From Stenotrophomonas rhizophila (GTDB taxonomy: Bacteria; Pseudomonadota; Gammaproteobacteria; Xanthomonadales; Xanthomonadaceae), in NCBI RefSeq assembly GCF_001704155.1, contig NZ_CP016294.1, forward strand, positions 1,051,501 to 1,115,500: DNA of 64,000 nt. The letters run 5' to 3'. Positions 27,975 through 37,226 of the stretch are shown in pieces. Both the position numbers and the translations under genes were made by a program. The notes below the pieces were generated by a model. That model was not told the DNA's origin. It searched no databases and saw only the letters and a program-made list of their open reading frames with translations. Positions within the stretch are counted from its first letter, which is position 1, and every line of letters starts with the position of its first letter.

Positions 27975-27996
27975 GTCAACAGGACCCCCTGTTGAC
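27975..27996. promoter_or_regulatory. Perfect palindrome overlapping the S10-operon -35 box
   Basis: GTCAACAGG (27975-27983) and CCTGTTGAC (27988-27996) are perfect 9-bp inverted arms with a 4-bp centre. The right arm contains five of the six -35 bases. The layout resembles an operator, but it could also be a terminator stem for tuf without a T tract. Confidence 0.55.
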
Positions 27997-28021
27997 CGCC
28001 GCGTTGTATGCGCGCTATACT
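27992..28021 (+). promoter_or_regulatory. Sigma-70 promoter of the S10 operon
   Basis: TTGACC (27992-27997) and TATACT (28016-28021) have an 18-bp spacer. The predicted transcript would begin near 28028, directly before the first leader hairpin. Confidence 0.8.
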
Positions 28022-28030
28022 TTTTGTCTG

Positions 28031-28166
28031 GGCAGATCGGGAGACCGGTCTGCCTCGATTTTTGAGGTCTACGGAAAGATCTTGTCGCCGCGCAGGAATG
28101 TGCGGCGTCCGCATTCAGGATATTCATGGGACAAGGCAACCCAGAGGCCTTGTCCGTCGCTCTTTT
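28031..28166 (+). promoter_or_regulatory. Structured S10-operon leader with three hairpins
   Basis: Hairpin 1 (28031-28054) has a 10-bp stem with a GAGA tetraloop, followed by TCGATTTTT. Hairpin 2 (28085-28106) has a 9-bp stem with a GGAA tetraloop. Hairpin 3 pairs GGACAAGGC (28129-28137) with GCCTTGTCC (28147-28155) and is followed by the T-rich CTCTTTTAA about 20 bp before the rpsJ start. In E. coli, L4 represses its operon at such a leader by stimulating termination on its last hairpin. The layout here is comparable, but the L4 link is inference. Confidence 0.65.
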
Positions 28167-28185
28167 AACGAAGGAACCTACCGCC

Positions 28186-28497
28186 ATGGCGGACCAAAAG
28201 ATCCGGATTCGGTTGAAGGCGTTCGATCATCGTTTGATCGACCGTTCGGCCAGCGAGATCGTTGAAACGGCAAAGCGGACCGGCGCGCAAGTGCGTGGCC
28301 CGATCCCGCTGCCGACCAAGATCGAGCGTTACACCATTCTCGTCTCGCCGCACGTCGACAAGGACGCGCGTGACCAGTACGAGACCCGCACGCACAAGCG
28401 CGTGCTCGACATCGTCGACCCCAACGACAAGACCGTGGACGCGCTGATGAAGCTCGAACTGGCTGCCGGCGTCGACGTTCAGATCAAGCTGACCTGA
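28186..28497 (+). CDS. rpsJ: 30S ribosomal protein S10 (NusE)
   Basis: uS10 is a head protein of the small subunit and also the NusE partner of NusB and NusG in antitermination. The 103-residue length is canonical. [34 protein letters not shown] is split into the usual strand and helix, and [20 protein letters not shown] is the long loop. The start ATG 28186 follows AAGGAA; the longer upstream frame is leader sequence. Confidence 0.98.
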   Translation: MADQKIRIRLKAFDHRLIDRSASEIVETAKRTGAQVRGPIPLPTKIERYTILVSPHVDKDARDQYETRTHKRVLDIVDPNDKTVDALMKLELAAGVDVQIKLT

Positions 28498-28508
28498 GGA
28501 CTACGACC

Positions 28509-29159
28509 ATGACGAAGAAATATTCGTTGGGCTTCGTGGGCCGCAAGGCTGGCATGAGCCGCGTGTTCACCGAAGATGGCCAGGCCATCCCGGTGACCCT
28601 GATTGAAGCTACCCCGAACCGCATCGCGCAGATCAAGACCGTCGAGGCTGACGGCTACAGCGCCGTGCAGGTGACCGTCGGCGCGCGTCGCGCTGCCCTG
28701 GTCAACAAGCCGGAAGCCGGCCACTTCGCCAAGGCGAAGGTGGAAGCCGGTCGTGGCCTGTGGGAATTCCGCGTTGAAGACGCGCAGCTCGGCGATTTCG
28801 CCGTTGGCGGCGAAGTCAAGGCGGACATCTTTGAAGTTGGCCAGAAGGTCGACGTCCAGGGTGTCACCAAGGGTAAGGGCTTCCAGGGCACCATCAAGCG
28901 CTACAACTTCCGTATGGGCGATGCAACCCACGGTAACTCGCTGTCGCATCGCGCGCCGGGTTCGCTGGGCCAGCGCCAGACCCCGGGTCGCGTTTTCCCG
29001 GGCAAGAAGATGTCGGGCCACATGGGTGCCGTGCAGCAGAGCACGCAGAACCTGGAAGTTGTCAAGGTCGACGTCGAGCGCGGTCTGATCGCGATTCGTG
29101 GCGCCGTGCCTGGCGCTGCGGGTGGTGACGTGATCGTGCGTCCGGCTAGCAAGGCATAA
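28509..29159 (+). CDS. rplC: 50S ribosomal protein L3
   Basis: uL3 reaches the peptidyl transferase centre and helps start 50S assembly. The 216 residues include GLVGRKAGM-like [12 protein letters not shown] at the N-terminus and the [15 protein letters not shown] and [15 protein letters not shown] stretches of the central extension. In E. coli the equivalent Gln is methylated by PrmB. It starts 11 bp after rpsJ. Confidence 0.98.
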   Translation: MTKKYSLGFVGRKAGMSRVFTEDGQAIPVTLIEATPNRIAQIKTVEADGYSAVQVTVGARRAALVNKPEAGHFAKAKVEAGRGLWEFRVEDAQLGDFAVGGEVKADIFEVGQKVDVQGVTKGKGFQGTIKRYNFRMGDATHGNSLSHRAPGSLGQRQTPGRVFPGKKMSGHMGAVQQSTQNLEVVKVDVERGLIAIRGAVPGAAGGDVIVRPASKA

Positions 29160-29171
29160 GGAGAGATGACG

Positions 29172-29777
29172 ATGGAACTCGTTATCACGGGTAGCAACAA
29201 CAAGGTCTCGGTCTCCGATGCCGTGTTCGGTCGCGATTTCAGCGAAGATCTGGTCCACCAGGTCGTCGTTGCCTATCGCAATGCCGGTCGCGCCGGCACC
29301 AAGGCACAGAAGACTCGTTCTGAAGTGGCTGGTACCACCAAGAAGTCGAAGAAGCAGAAGGGCGGCGGTGCGCGTCATGGCGCGCTGACGGCTCCGATCT
29401 TCGTCGGCGGCGGTGTCACCTTCGCGGCCAAGCCGCGCAGCTTCGAGCAGAAGGTCAACCGCAAGCAGTACCGTGCCGCCATGTGCGCGATCCTGTCCGA
29501 GCTGAACCGCCAGGGCCGTCTGACCATCGTGGAGTCCTTCGATGTCGAAGCGACCAGCACGAAGGCTCTGATCGCCAAGCTGGCCGGCCTGGAAGTGGGC
29601 AAGCGCCCGCTGATCGTCACCGAGGAAGCCACCGAGCACCTGTACCTGTCGGCCCGCAACATTCCCTACGTGGAAGTGCGTGACGTGCAGGGCCTGGATC
29701 CGGTGTCGCTGGTCGGTGCCGACACGGTCGTCATCACCGCTGATGCGGTCAAGAAGGTCGAGGAGTGGCTGGCATGA
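29172..29777 (+). CDS. rplD: 50S ribosomal protein L4
   Basis: uL4 lines the exit tunnel. In E. coli it also represses S10-operon transcription and translation. The 201 residues match the E. coli length from MELVI. An in-frame ATG at 29166 lies only 2 bases after the AAGGAG site (29158-29163), so ATG 29172 with 8-base spacing is preferred. The tunnel loop here is rich in Lys and Gly ([17 protein letters not shown]). Confidence 0.97.
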   Translation: MELVITGSNNKVSVSDAVFGRDFSEDLVHQVVVAYRNAGRAGTKAQKTRSEVAGTTKKSKKQKGGGARHGALTAPIFVGGGVTFAAKPRSFEQKVNRKQYRAAMCAILSELNRQGRLTIVESFDVEATSTKALIAKLAGLEVGKRPLIVTEEATEHLYLSARNIPYVEVRDVQGLDPVSLVGADTVVITADAVKKVEEWLA

Positions 29778-30073
29778 ACAGCAACGAAAAAATCTTCAGC
29801 GTGCTGCGTGCTCCGCGAGTCTCCGAAAAGACCGCGCGCCTGCAGGAACATTCCAACCAGTATGTCTTCGAGATCTCGAACGAAGCGACCAAGGCCGACG
29901 TGAAGGCCGCGGTAGAGCAGTTGTTCGACGTCAAGGTCGAAGCGGTCAACGTGCTGAACGTGAAGGGCAAGAACAAGTCCTTCCGTAACCGCACCGGCCG
30001 CCGCGGCGATTGGCGCAAGGCGTACGTGCGTCTCGCCGATGGCCAGTCCATCGATGTAACGGCCAAGGCCTGA
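29774..30073 (+). CDS. rplW: 50S ribosomal protein L23
   Basis: uL23 sits at the tunnel exit and docks trigger factor and SRP. The 99-residue protein includes the basic loop [24 protein letters not shown] 29774 overlaps the rplD stop by 4 bases (ATGA), with GAGGAG at 29760-29765. A GTG at 29765 in the same frame is not favoured. Confidence 0.97.
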   Translation: MNSNEKIFSVLRAPRVSEKTARLQEHSNQYVFEISNEATKADVKAAVEQLFDVKVEAVNVLNVKGKNKSFRNRTGRRGDWRKAYVRLADGQSIDVTAKA

Positions 30074-30083
30074 GGTACATCCC

Positions 30084-30911
30084 ATGCCATTGATGAAATT
30101 CAAGCCCACTTCCCCCGGCCGCCGTTCGGCCGTGCGCGTGGTTACGCCCGATCTGCACAAGGGCGCACCGCACGCAGCGTTGCTGGAGCCGAAGAGCAAT
30201 ACCGGTGGTCGTAACCACCACGGTCGCATCACCACCCGTCACGTGGGCGGTGGTCACAAGCAGCATTACCGTCTGATTGACTTCAAGCGCAACAAGGAAG
30301 GCATTCCGGCGCGCGTGGAACGCATCGAATACGATCCGAACCGCACCGCCCATATCGCCCTGCTGTGCTACGTCGACGGCGAGCGCCGCTACATCATCGC
30401 ACCGAAGGGCCTGAAGGCCGGTGACCAGGTGATCGCGGGTTCGGATGCGCCGATCAAGACCGGCAACACCCTGCCGCTGCGCAACATCCCGGTTGGTACC
30501 ACTGTCCACGGCATCGAACTGAAGCCGGGCAAGGGTGCCCAGATCGCGCGTGCCGCCGGCGCTGCCGTGCAGCTCGTCGCTCGTGAAGGCGTCTTCGCCA
30601 CCCTGCGCCTGCGCTCGGGTGAAATGCGCAAGGTGCCGGTCGAGTGCCGCGCAACGATCGGTGAAGTCGGCAACGACGAACACAACCTGGAAAAGCTGGG
30701 CAAGGCTGGCGCCAAGCGCTGGCGCGGTGTCCGCCCGACCGTTCGTGGTGCTGCCATGAACCCGGTTGACCACCCGCACGGTGGTGGTGAGGCGAAGGCC
30801 GGCCAGGGTAATCCGCATCCGGTCACCCCGTGGGGTGTTCCGACCAAGGGTTACAAGACGCGCAAGAACAAGCGCACCCAGCAATTCATCGTCCGCGATC
30901 GTAGGGGCTAA
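30084..30911 (+). CDS. rplB: 50S ribosomal protein L2
   Basis: uL2 supports the peptidyl transferase centre and subunit joining. The 275 residues include [20 protein letters not shown] [20 protein letters not shown] and the C-terminal [14 protein letters not shown] loop with the functional histidine. Standard length. Confidence 0.98.
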   Translation: MPLMKFKPTSPGRRSAVRVVTPDLHKGAPHAALLEPKSNTGGRNHHGRITTRHVGGGHKQHYRLIDFKRNKEGIPARVERIEYDPNRTAHIALLCYVDGERRYIIAPKGLKAGDQVIAGSDAPIKTGNTLPLRNIPVGTTVHGIELKPGKGAQIARAAGAAVQLVAREGVFATLRLRSGEMRKVPVECRATIGEVGNDEHNLEKLGKAGAKRWRGVRPTVRGAAMNPVDHPHGGGEAKAGQGNPHPVTPWGVPTKGYKTRKNKRTQQFIVRDRRG

Positions 30912-30917
30912 TCGACC

Positions 30918-31187
30918 ATGGCACGTTCACTCAAGAAGGGCCCGTTCGTCGATCACCACCTCGTCAAGAAGGTGGAGGCCGCTGCGGGTAGCAAGAAGCC
31001 GATCAAGACCTGGTCGCGCCGTTCGATGATCCTGCCGGAAATGGTAGGCATCACCATCGCCGTTCATAACGGTAAGAACCACGTTCCGGTGCTCGTCAAC
31101 GAGAACATGGTCGGCCACAAGCTCGGCGAATTTGCCATCACCCGGACCTTCAAGGGTCACGGTGGTGACAAGAAGTCGGGCAAGTAA
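30918..31187 (+). CDS. rpsS: 30S ribosomal protein S19
   Basis: uS19 binds the 30S head near the A-site finger. The 89 residues show [18 protein letters not shown] at the start and the [19 protein letters not shown] signature near the C-terminus. It begins 6 bp after rplB. Confidence 0.98.
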   Translation: MARSLKKGPFVDHHLVKKVEAAAGSKKPIKTWSRRSMILPEMVGITIAVHNGKNHVPVLVNENMVGHKLGEFAITRTFKGHGGDKKSGK

Positions 31188-31199
31188 GGAGAGATGACA

Positions 31200-31535
31200 A
31201 TGGAAGCGAAAGCAATCCTGCGCTCCGCGCGCATCTCTGCGCAGAAAGCACGCCTGGTCGCTGACCAGGTGCGCGGCCTGCCGGCCGAGCGTGCGGTCAA
31301 CCTGCTGAAGTTCTCGGACAAGAAGGCTGCCCACCTGATCAAGAAGGTGGTGGAGTCGGCTATTGCCAATGCCGAGAACAACCAGGGCGCCGACGTCGAC
31401 GAGCTGAAGGTTCAGACCATCATGGTTGATGAAGGTCCGACCCTGAAGCGTTTCATGGCGCGGGCGAAAGGCCGCGGCACCCGCATCCTCAAGCGCACCA
31501 GCCACATCACTGTGGTTGTGGGCGCCGGCAAGTAA
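31200..31535 (+). CDS. rplV: 50S ribosomal protein L22
   Basis: uL22 extends into the exit tunnel and is a macrolide-resistance site. The 111-residue protein runs [20 protein letters not shown] to the tunnel hairpin [17 protein letters not shown], which is intact. ATG 31200 has AAGGAG (31186-31191) 8 bases upstream; ATG 31194 would be only 2 bases away. Confidence 0.97.
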   Translation: MEAKAILRSARISAQKARLVADQVRGLPAERAVNLLKFSDKKAAHLIKKVVESAIANAENNQGADVDELKVQTIMVDEGPTLKRFMARAKGRGTRILKRTSHITVVVGAGK

Positions 31536-31552
31536 GCGGAAAGGAAAACACC

Positions 31553-32287
31553 ATGGGTCATAAAGTTCATCCGATTGGTATCCGCCTCGGCATCTCCAAG
31601 GACTGGAACTCCAAGTGGTACGCCAACAAGGCCGAGTTTGCTGGTTATCTGGCAGCCGACCTGAAGGTGCGGGACATGCTGCGCAAGAAGCTCGCGCAGG
31701 CCGGCATCAGCAAGATCCTCATCGAACGTCCGGCGAAGACCGCCCGCGTGACGATCCACACCGCCCGTCCGGGCGTGGTGATCGGCAAGCGTGGTGAGGA
31801 CATCGAGAAGCTGCGCAAGGAAGTGAGCGAAATGATGGGCGTTCCGGCGCACATCAACGTCACCGAAGTGCGCAAGCCCGAGCTGGACGCACAGCTGGTT
31901 GCCGAGTCGATCGCGCAGCAGCTGGAGCGTCGCATCATGTTCCGCCGCGCAATGAAGCGCTCGGTCGGCAACGCGATGCGCCTCGGTGCCCTGGGCATCA
32001 AGGTCAACGTCGGTGGCCGCTTGAACGGTGCTGAAATCGCCCGTTCGGAGTGGTACCGCGAAGGCCGCGTGCCGCTGCACACGCTGCGTGCCGACATCGA
32101 CTATGGCTTCGCTGAAGCCAAGACGACCTACGGCATCATCGGCATCAAGGTCTGGATCTACAAGGGCGAGGTTTTCGATTTCTCCCAGGTTGGCCAGGAA
32201 AAGCAGGACGACACCCCGTCGCGCAACGATCGTAACGATCGCGGTGACCGCGGTGACCGTCAGCGCCCGGCCCGTGAAGCGAGGTAA
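31553..32287 (+). CDS. rpsC: 30S ribosomal protein S3
   Basis: uS3 forms part of the mRNA entry helicase. The KH domain shows [19 protein letters not shown], and the C-terminal domain follows. At 244 residues it is slightly longer than the E. coli protein because of an Asp/Arg-rich tail ([15 protein letters not shown]) encoded by short tandem repeats at 32221-32265. Confidence 0.97.
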   Translation: MGHKVHPIGIRLGISKDWNSKWYANKAEFAGYLAADLKVRDMLRKKLAQAGISKILIERPAKTARVTIHTARPGVVIGKRGEDIEKLRKEVSEMMGVPAHINVTEVRKPELDAQLVAESIAQQLERRIMFRRAMKRSVGNAMRLGALGIKVNVGGRLNGAEIARSEWYREGRVPLHTLRADIDYGFAEAKTTYGIIGIKVWIYKGEVFDFSQVGQEKQDDTPSRNDRNDRGDRGDRQRPAREAR

Positions 32288-32292
32288 CGACA

Positions 32293-32706
32293 ATGTTGCA
32301 ACCCAAGCGAACCAAGTACCGCAAGGTACACAAGGGCCGTAACGATGGCCTGAGCTGGAGCGCCAACGCTGTCAGCTTCGGCGAATACGGCCTGAAGGCA
32401 ACCGCCCACGGTCAGCTGACCGCGCGCCAGATCGAAGCGGCCCGCCGCTCGATCAGCCGCTACGTCAAGCGCGGTGGCAAGATGTGGATCCGAGTGTTCC
32501 CCGACAAGCCGATCACCAAGAAGCCCATCGAAGTCCGAATGGGTTCTGGTAAGGGCAACGTGGAGTACTGGGTAGCCCAGATCCAGCCCGGCCGCATGAT
32601 CTATGAAATTGAAGGTGTGGGTGAAGACGTGGCACGCGAGGCGTTCCGCCTGGCAGCTGCCAAGCTCTCCGTGACCACCACTTTCGTGACCCGGACGGTG
32701 ATGTGA
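32293..32706 (+). CDS. rplP: 50S ribosomal protein L16
   Basis: uL16 organises the A site of the large subunit. The 137 residues begin [19 protein letters not shown] and include [29 protein letters not shown] in pieces typical of the family, and the [12 protein letters not shown] stretch. The stop TGA overlaps the rpmC start. Confidence 0.98.
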   Translation: MLQPKRTKYRKVHKGRNDGLSWSANAVSFGEYGLKATAHGQLTARQIEAARRSISRYVKRGGKMWIRVFPDKPITKKPIEVRMGSGKGNVEYWVAQIQPGRMIYEIEGVGEDVAREAFRLAAAKLSVTTTFVTRTVM

Positions 32707-32891
32707 TGGATATCAAACAGCTTCGCGAAAAGTCGGCTGACGACCTGAAGTCCCATTTGGTTGACCTGCGTAAGGAGCAGTTCTCGCTCCGCATGCAGCA
32801 GGTCACCGGGCAGCTGCCGAAGACTCACGAAACCCGCCGGGTCCGCCGCGAGATTGCTCGCGTCAAGACCCTGCTCGGCAGCAACAAGTAA
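32706..32891 (+). CDS. rpmC: 50S ribosomal protein L29
   Basis: uL29 is a small helical protein next to L23 at the tunnel exit. The 61 residues start [18 protein letters not shown] and contain the signature [19 protein letters not shown] 32706 overlaps the rplP stop by one base; a GTG one codon upstream is less likely. Confidence 0.97.
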   Translation: MDIKQLREKSADDLKSHLVDLRKEQFSLRMQQVTGQLPKTHETRRVRREIARVKTLLGSNK

Positions 32892-32902
32892 GGATGGCCG
32901 CG

Positions 32903-33172
32903 ATGAGCGACAATACTGAAAACAAGCAGCTGCGCACGGTCGAAGGCCGTGTCGTCAGCAACAAGATGGACAAGACGGTCACCGTGTTGGTGGAGCGCCA
33001 GGTCAAGCACGCGCTGTACGGCAAGTACCTGCGTCGTTCGACCAAGCTCCACGCGCACGACGCCGACAACGCCTGCAATGAAGGCGATGTCGTCCGCGTG
33101 ACCGAAATTGCTCCGATGTCCAAGACCAAGAACTGGCGCGTGGTGGAAATTGTCACCCGTGCGGCTCAATAA
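32903..33172 (+). CDS. rpsQ: 30S ribosomal protein S17
   Basis: uS17 is a primary 16S rRNA-binding protein. The 89 residues show [20 protein letters not shown] and the C-terminal [17 protein letters not shown] chose ATG 32903 over in-frame ATG 32894 because AAGG at 32890-32893 touches the earlier codon but is 9 bases from the later one. Confidence 0.96.
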   Translation: MSDNTENKQLRTVEGRVVSNKMDKTVTVLVERQVKHALYGKYLRRSTKLHAHDADNACNEGDVVRVTEIAPMSKTKNWRVVEIVTRAAQ

Positions 33173-33185
33173 GGAGATCTGACTC

Positions 33186-33554
33186 ATGATCCAGATGCAG
33201 AGCTACCTCGAGGTCGCGGACAATTCCGGTGCCAAGGAAGTGATGTGCATCAAGGTGCTGGGCGGCTCCAAGCGTCGCTACGCACACATCGGTGACATCA
33301 TCAAGGTCACCGTGAAGGATGCAATTCCGCGCGGCAAGGTCAAGAAGGGTGAAGTGTTCGACGCCGTCGTGGTGCGTACCCGCAAGGGTGTGCGTCGCGC
33401 CGATGGCTCGCTGATCCGTTTCGACACCAATGCCGCGGTCCTGCTCAACAACAAGCAAGAGCCGATCGGCACCCGCATCTTCGGGCCGGTGACCCGTGAA
33501 CTTCGTTCCGAGAAGTTCATGAAGATCGTCTCGCTCGCTCCCGAAGTGCTGTGA
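33186..33554 (+). CDS. rplN: 50S ribosomal protein L14
   Basis: uL14 lies at the subunit interface and binds RsfS. The 122 residues run [20 protein letters not shown] to IVSLAPEVL, with [20 protein letters not shown] in the middle. AAGGAG precedes the ATG. This is the first gene of the spc-type segment. Confidence 0.98.
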   Translation: MIQMQSYLEVADNSGAKEVMCIKVLGGSKRRYAHIGDIIKVTVKDAIPRGKVKKGEVFDAVVVRTRKGVRRADGSLIRFDTNAAVLLNNKQEPIGTRIFGPVTRELRSEKFMKIVSLAPEVL

Positions 33555-33570
33555 GCGACAGGAGATAATC

Positions 33571-33888
33571 ATGGCTAACCGTATCAAGAAGGGCGACCAG
33601 GTCGTCGTCAACACCGGCAAGGACAAGGGCAAGCAGGGCGAAGTCGTCCGCGTCGACGGCGATCGTGTGATCGTCGCCAACGTGAACATCGTCAAGCGCC
33701 ACACCAAGCCGAACCCGCAGGCAGGCGTTGCCGGCGGAGTGGTCGAGCGTGAAGCGTCGATCCATATCTCCAACGTGAATGTGCTCAACCCGGCTTCGGG
33801 CAAGGGCGAGCGCGTTGGCTTCAAGGTGCTGGAGGATGGACGCAAACTGCGTGTGTTCCGCTCCAGCGGTGAGGCGCTTGACGCCTGA
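33571..33888 (+). CDS. rplX: 50S ribosomal protein L24
   Basis: uL24 is an assembly initiator for the 50S subunit. The 105-residue protein starts [23 protein letters not shown], the KOW motif, and includes [12 protein letters not shown]. Confidence 0.98.
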   Translation: MANRIKKGDQVVVNTGKDKGKQGEVVRVDGDRVIVANVNIVKRHTKPNPQAGVAGGVVEREASIHISNVNVLNPASGKGERVGFKVLEDGRKLRVFRSSGEALDA

Positions 33889-33899
33889 GGAATGAGAAG

Positions 33900-34442
33900 A
33901 TGAGTTCCCGTCTCGAAAAGTTCTACCAGGAAGAAGTGGTGCCGGCGCTGATGAAGCAGTTCGGCTACACCAATCCGATGCAGGTTCCCCGCCTGGTCAA
34001 GGTCACCCTGAACATGGGTGTCGGCGAAGCGGCGACCAACAAGAAGATCCTGGAAAATGCCGTCGCCGACATGGCCAAGGTCTCCGGCCAGAAGCCGATC
34101 GTGACCAAGTCCCGCGTCTCGGTGGCTTCGTTCAAGATCCGCGATGGTTGGCCGATCGGCTGCAAGACCACGCTGCGTCGTGCCAAGATGTATGAGTTCC
34201 TGGATCGCCTGATCAACATCTCGCTGCCGCGCGTGCGCGACTTCCGTGGTGTCTCGGGTCGTTCCTTCGACGGTCGCGGCAACTTCAACATGGGTGTGAA
34301 GGAACAGATCATCTTCCCGGAAATCGACTTCGACGCTGTCGACGCGATCCGCGGCATGGATATCGCCATCACCACCACCGCCAAGACCGATGCGGAAGCG
34401 AAGGCGCTGCTCGCAGCGTTCAAGTTCCCGTTCCGTAACTGA
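33900..34442 (+). CDS. rplE: 50S ribosomal protein L5
   Basis: uL5 binds 5S rRNA and contacts P-site tRNA. The 180 residues show [41 protein letters not shown] and [21 protein letters not shown], all split family motifs. In E. coli the S8 operator lies near the start of this gene; I could not confirm a copy here. Confidence 0.98.
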   Translation: MSSRLEKFYQEEVVPALMKQFGYTNPMQVPRLVKVTLNMGVGEAATNKKILENAVADMAKVSGQKPIVTKSRVSVASFKIRDGWPIGCKTTLRRAKMYEFLDRLINISLPRVRDFRGVSGRSFDGRGNFNMGVKEQIIFPEIDFDAVDAIRGMDIAITTTAKTDAEAKALLAAFKFPFRN

Positions 34443-34460
34443 TACGTCGAGGAATCCGAA

Positions 34461-34766
34461 ATGGCAAAGACCTCCATGGTCAACCGCGACCTGAAGCGTG
34501 CGAAGCTGGCCGTCAAGTACGCCGGCAAGCGTGAAGAGCTGAAGAAGATCATCTCCAGCACGACCGCTTCGTACGAAGAGAAGGAACAGGCCGTGATCAA
34601 GTTGCAGAAGCTGCCGCGCGATTCGTCGCCGAGCCGCCACCGCAACCGTTGCGAACTGTCGGGCCGCCCGCGTGGCGTGTACAGCAAGTTCGGCCTCGGC
34701 CGCAACAAGCTGCGCGAAGCCACCATGCGTGGTGACGTGCCGGGCCTGCGCAAGGCCAGCTGGTAA
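34461..34766 (+). CDS. rpsN: 30S ribosomal protein S14 (zinc-free form)
   Basis: uS14 of 101 residues, the long form without the CxxC zinc pair: only one cysteine is present. Signatures are [22 protein letters not shown] and the C-terminal [18 protein letters not shown]. It is followed by a hairpin with a T tract that separates it from rpsH, unlike the continuous E. coli order. Confidence 0.97.
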   Translation: MAKTSMVNRDLKRAKLAVKYAGKREELKKIISSTTASYEEKEQAVIKLQKLPRDSSPSRHRNRCELSGRPRGVYSKFGLGRNKLREATMRGDVPGLRKASW

Positions 34767-34820
34767 GGGATCCGTCCCTGCAGTACGGGGTGGGCCTGTT
34801 CAGGTTCACCCCGACTTGAA

Positions 34821-34847
34821 GAGTCCGACCCCGGTCGGGCTCTTTTT
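34821..34847 (+). terminator. Rho-independent terminator between rpsN and rpsH
   Basis: GAGTCCGACC (34821-34830) and GGTCGGGCTC (34833-34842) pair over up to 9 bp with one G-T pair, followed by a five-T tract (34843-34847). It lies in a 216-bp gap inside the spc operon. A -10-like TATACT at 34852-34857 follows, but I see no convincing -35 for it. Confidence 0.7.
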
Positions 34848-34982
34848 GTCGTATACTCCCGCGTCTCACCCGGCGGCATGGGGTGGGGTAGGGCGCAACA
34901 CCCGAACGACGGGCCGCCAGGCCCATTCCAAATAGCAAGATTTTCGCGAAAGCGGATATCGGTGCACTCAAAGGTATCGACT

Positions 34983-35381
34983 ATGAGCATGACTGATCCC
35001 ATCGCCGACCTGCTGGTACGCATCAAGAATGCGGCCGCGGTTGGCAAGCAGACGGTGAAAGCACCGTCCTCCAAGATCAAGGTTGCAATCGCAGAAGTGT
35101 TGAAGGCCGAAGGCTACATCACCGACCTGCGCGTGACCAAGACCGAGAACAACAAGGCCGAGCTTGAAATCGTCCTGAAGTATTTCGAGGGCAAGCCGGT
35201 CATCGAGACCCTGAAGCGCTTCTCGCGTTCGGGTCTGCGCCAGTACCGTGGCAAGTCCGAGCTGCCGAAGGTCCTGAACGGCCTGGGCATCTCCATCATC
35301 TCCACCTCCAAGGGCATCATGACTGATGCGCAGGCGCGCCAGTTGGGCGTCGGCGGCGAAGTCCTGTGCTTCGTGGCCTAA
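34983..35381 (+). CDS. rpsH: 30S ribosomal protein S8
   Basis: uS8 binds 16S rRNA helix 21 and in E. coli is the translational repressor of the spc operon. The 132 residues start [17 protein letters not shown] and end in the conserved [26 protein letters not shown] region. An upstream in-frame extension to 34878 runs through leader sequence and is not used. Confidence 0.97.
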   Translation: MSMTDPIADLLVRIKNAAAVGKQTVKAPSSKIKVAIAEVLKAEGYITDLRVTKTENNKAELEIVLKYFEGKPVIETLKRFSRSGLRQYRGKSELPKVLNGLGISIISTSKGIMTDAQARQLGVGGEVLCFVA

Positions 35382-35399
35382 GGCGAGAAGGAAACCACT

Positions 35400-35927
35400 A
35401 TGTCCCGCGTAGCCAAGAAGCCGGTCAACCTGCCCAAGGGCGTTGAACTGAACATCCAGCCGGAATCCGTCAGCGTGAAGGGCCCGAAGGGCACCCTGAG
35501 CCTGGCCAAGGTTGCTGGCGTTGAAATTTCCGTCAACGACGGCGTTGCCACCCTGGCCGCCAGCAATGACGAGCTGGTCGCCCTCACCGGCACCGTCCGC
35601 GCGATCCTGGCCAACATGGTCAAGGGTGTCACCGATGGCTTCGAGCGCAAGCTTGAGCTGGTCGGCGTGGGTTACCGCGCCACCATGCAGGGCAAGGACC
35701 TGAGCCTGGCGCTCGGTTTCTCGCACCCGGTTGTGTACGTGGCGCCGGAAGGCATCACGCTGTCGACCCCGACCCAGACCGAAATCCTGGTCCAGGGCAC
35801 CGACAAGCAGCTGGTGGGCGAAGTTGCCGCCAAGATCCGCGCTTACCGCAAGCCGGAGCCCTACAAGGGCAAGGGTGTGAAGTACGCCGGCGAAGTCATC
35901 ATTCGTAAGGAAGCCAAGAAGGCGTAA
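35400..35927 (+). CDS. rplF: 50S ribosomal protein L6
   Basis: uL6 lies near the factor-binding site. Two similar domains are seen in the 175 residues, with [17 protein letters not shown] at the junction. The C-terminal signature [15 protein letters not shown] is present. GAGAAGGAAA precedes the ATG. Confidence 0.98.
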   Translation: MSRVAKKPVNLPKGVELNIQPESVSVKGPKGTLSLAKVAGVEISVNDGVATLAASNDELVALTGTVRAILANMVKGVTDGFERKLELVGVGYRATMQGKDLSLALGFSHPVVYVAPEGITLSTPTQTEILVQGTDKQLVGEVAAKIRAYRKPEPYKGKGVKYAGEVIIRKEAKKA

Positions 35928-35983
35928 GGGCGAGTCCCCGTTCCGGGGAGGAATCCTGTCTTCAGCTTTCAAGGAAAAAGATC

Positions 35984-36337
35984 ATGAACAAGAACATTGC
36001 TCGCCTGCGTCGCGCCAAGTCCACCCGCGCACACATCCGTGTCCTCGGCGTGCCGCGTCTGTCGGTGCTGCGCACCGGTCAGCACCTGTACGCCCAGGTC
36101 TTCACCGCCGACGGCTCCAAGGTGCTGGCTGCTGCCAACACCACCCAGGCCGACGTCAAGGAAGGCCTGAAGAACGGCAAGAACAGCGACGCCGCCGCCA
36201 AGGTCGGCAAGCTGGTTGCCGAGCGCGCCAAGGCTGCGGGCATCGAGAAGGTCGCTTTCGACCGCTCGGGCTACCGCTACCACGGCCGCATCAAGGCACT
36301 GGCCGATGCAGCCCGCGAAGGCGGCCTGCAGTTCTAA
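35984..36337 (+). CDS. rplR: 50S ribosomal protein L18
   Basis: uL18 binds 5S rRNA together with L5 and L25. The 117 residues begin with a basic arm ([18 protein letters not shown]) and end [26 protein letters not shown] in the family pattern. AAGGAA is 8 bases before the ATG. Confidence 0.98.
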   Translation: MNKNIARLRRAKSTRAHIRVLGVPRLSVLRTGQHLYAQVFTADGSKVLAAANTTQADVKEGLKNGKNSDAAAKVGKLVAERAKAAGIEKVAFDRSGYRYHGRIKALADAAREGGLQF

Positions 36338-36344
36338 GGGATAA

Positions 36345-36397
36345 GGAAGCGGGGCTGGTCCCCGCTTCCGCCTGCCTGCCGGCACGGGTTGTGCCGG
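36345..36397 (+). promoter_or_regulatory. Hairpins in the rplR-rpsE gap
   Basis: GGAAGCGGGG/CCCCGCTTCC (36345-36354 and 36360-36369) is a perfect 10-bp stem. CCGGCAC/GTGCCGG (36379-36385 and 36391-36397) is a second. They fill a 158-bp gap that is absent in the compact E. coli spc operon. No T tract follows. Confidence 0.55.
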
Positions 36398-36495
36398 GCG
36401 GCGTCCTTCTTCTGCAGGGGCGTTCGATCCACCGCGTCATTCCACAGCTATAAGCGGCCCTGAGCCGTACATACCCAATCAATCAAGGAATCAAC

Positions 36496-37038
36496 ATGGC
36501 AGAAGAACGTCAGCAGCGGGGTCGCGATCGCGACCGTAACCGCGAAGAGAAAGTCGACGACGGCATGATCGAGAAGCTGGTCGCGGTCAACCGCGTCAGC
36601 AAGACCGTCAAGGGCGGTCGTCAGTTCACCTTCACCGCACTGACCGTGGTCGGTGACGGCGCAGGCAAGGTTGGCTTCGGCTACGGCAAGGCGCGTGAAG
36701 TGCCGGTCGCGATCCAGAAGTCGATGGAGCAGGCTCGCAAGAACCTGGCCGACGTCGATCTGAACAACGGCACCCTGTGGCACCCGGTGAAGTCCGGCCA
36801 CGGCGCAGCCCGCGTGTTCATGATGCCGGCTTCGGAAGGTACGGGCGTCATCGCCGGCGGTGCCATGCGCGCCGTGCTGGAAGCGGTGGGCGTCAAGAAC
36901 GTGCTGGCCAAGGCCGTCGGTTCGCGCAACCCGATCAACCTGGTTCGCGCCACGCTGAAGGGTCTGTCCGAAATGCAGTCGCCGGCCCGCATCGCGGCCA
37001 AGCGCGGCAAGAAGGTGGAGGATCTCAACCATGGCTAA
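36496..37038 (+). CDS. rpsE: 30S ribosomal protein S5
   Basis: uS5 affects decoding accuracy and mRNA unwinding at the entry site. The 180 residues include the dsRNA-binding segment [19 protein letters not shown] and [17 protein letters not shown]. An Arg/Asp/Glu-rich N-terminal arm ([17 protein letters not shown]) is longer than in E. coli. The end overlaps rpmD by 8 bp. Confidence 0.98.
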   Translation: MAEERQQRGRDRDRNREEKVDDGMIEKLVAVNRVSKTVKGGRQFTFTALTVVGDGAGKVGFGYGKAREVPVAIQKSMEQARKNLADVDLNNGTLWHPVKSGHGAARVFMMPASEGTGVIAGGAMRAVLEAVGVKNVLAKAVGSRNPINLVRATLKGLSEMQSPARIAAKRGKKVEDLNHG

Positions 37039-37222
37039 TGACACCGTCAAGACCGTCAAGGTCCGTCTGGTTGGCGGCCTGCGTGGCACCCAGTCGCGTC
37101 ACCGCCTGTCGGTGCGTGCCCTGGGCCTGAACAAGCTCAACGATGTGCGTGTCCTGAAGGACAGCCCGCAGGTTCGCGGTCTGATCAACAAGGTCCACTA
37201 CCTCGTCAAGGTTGAGGAATAA
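37031..37222 (+). CDS. rpmD: 50S ribosomal protein L30
   Basis: uL30, 63 residues, shows the signature [28 protein letters not shown] in segments and ends VHYLVKVEE. It starts inside the last codons of rpsE, which suggests translational coupling. Confidence 0.97.
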   Translation: MANDTVKTVKVRLVGGLRGTQSRHRLSVRALGLNKLNDVRVLKDSPQVRGLINKVHYLVKVEE

Positions 37223-37226
37223 TCCA

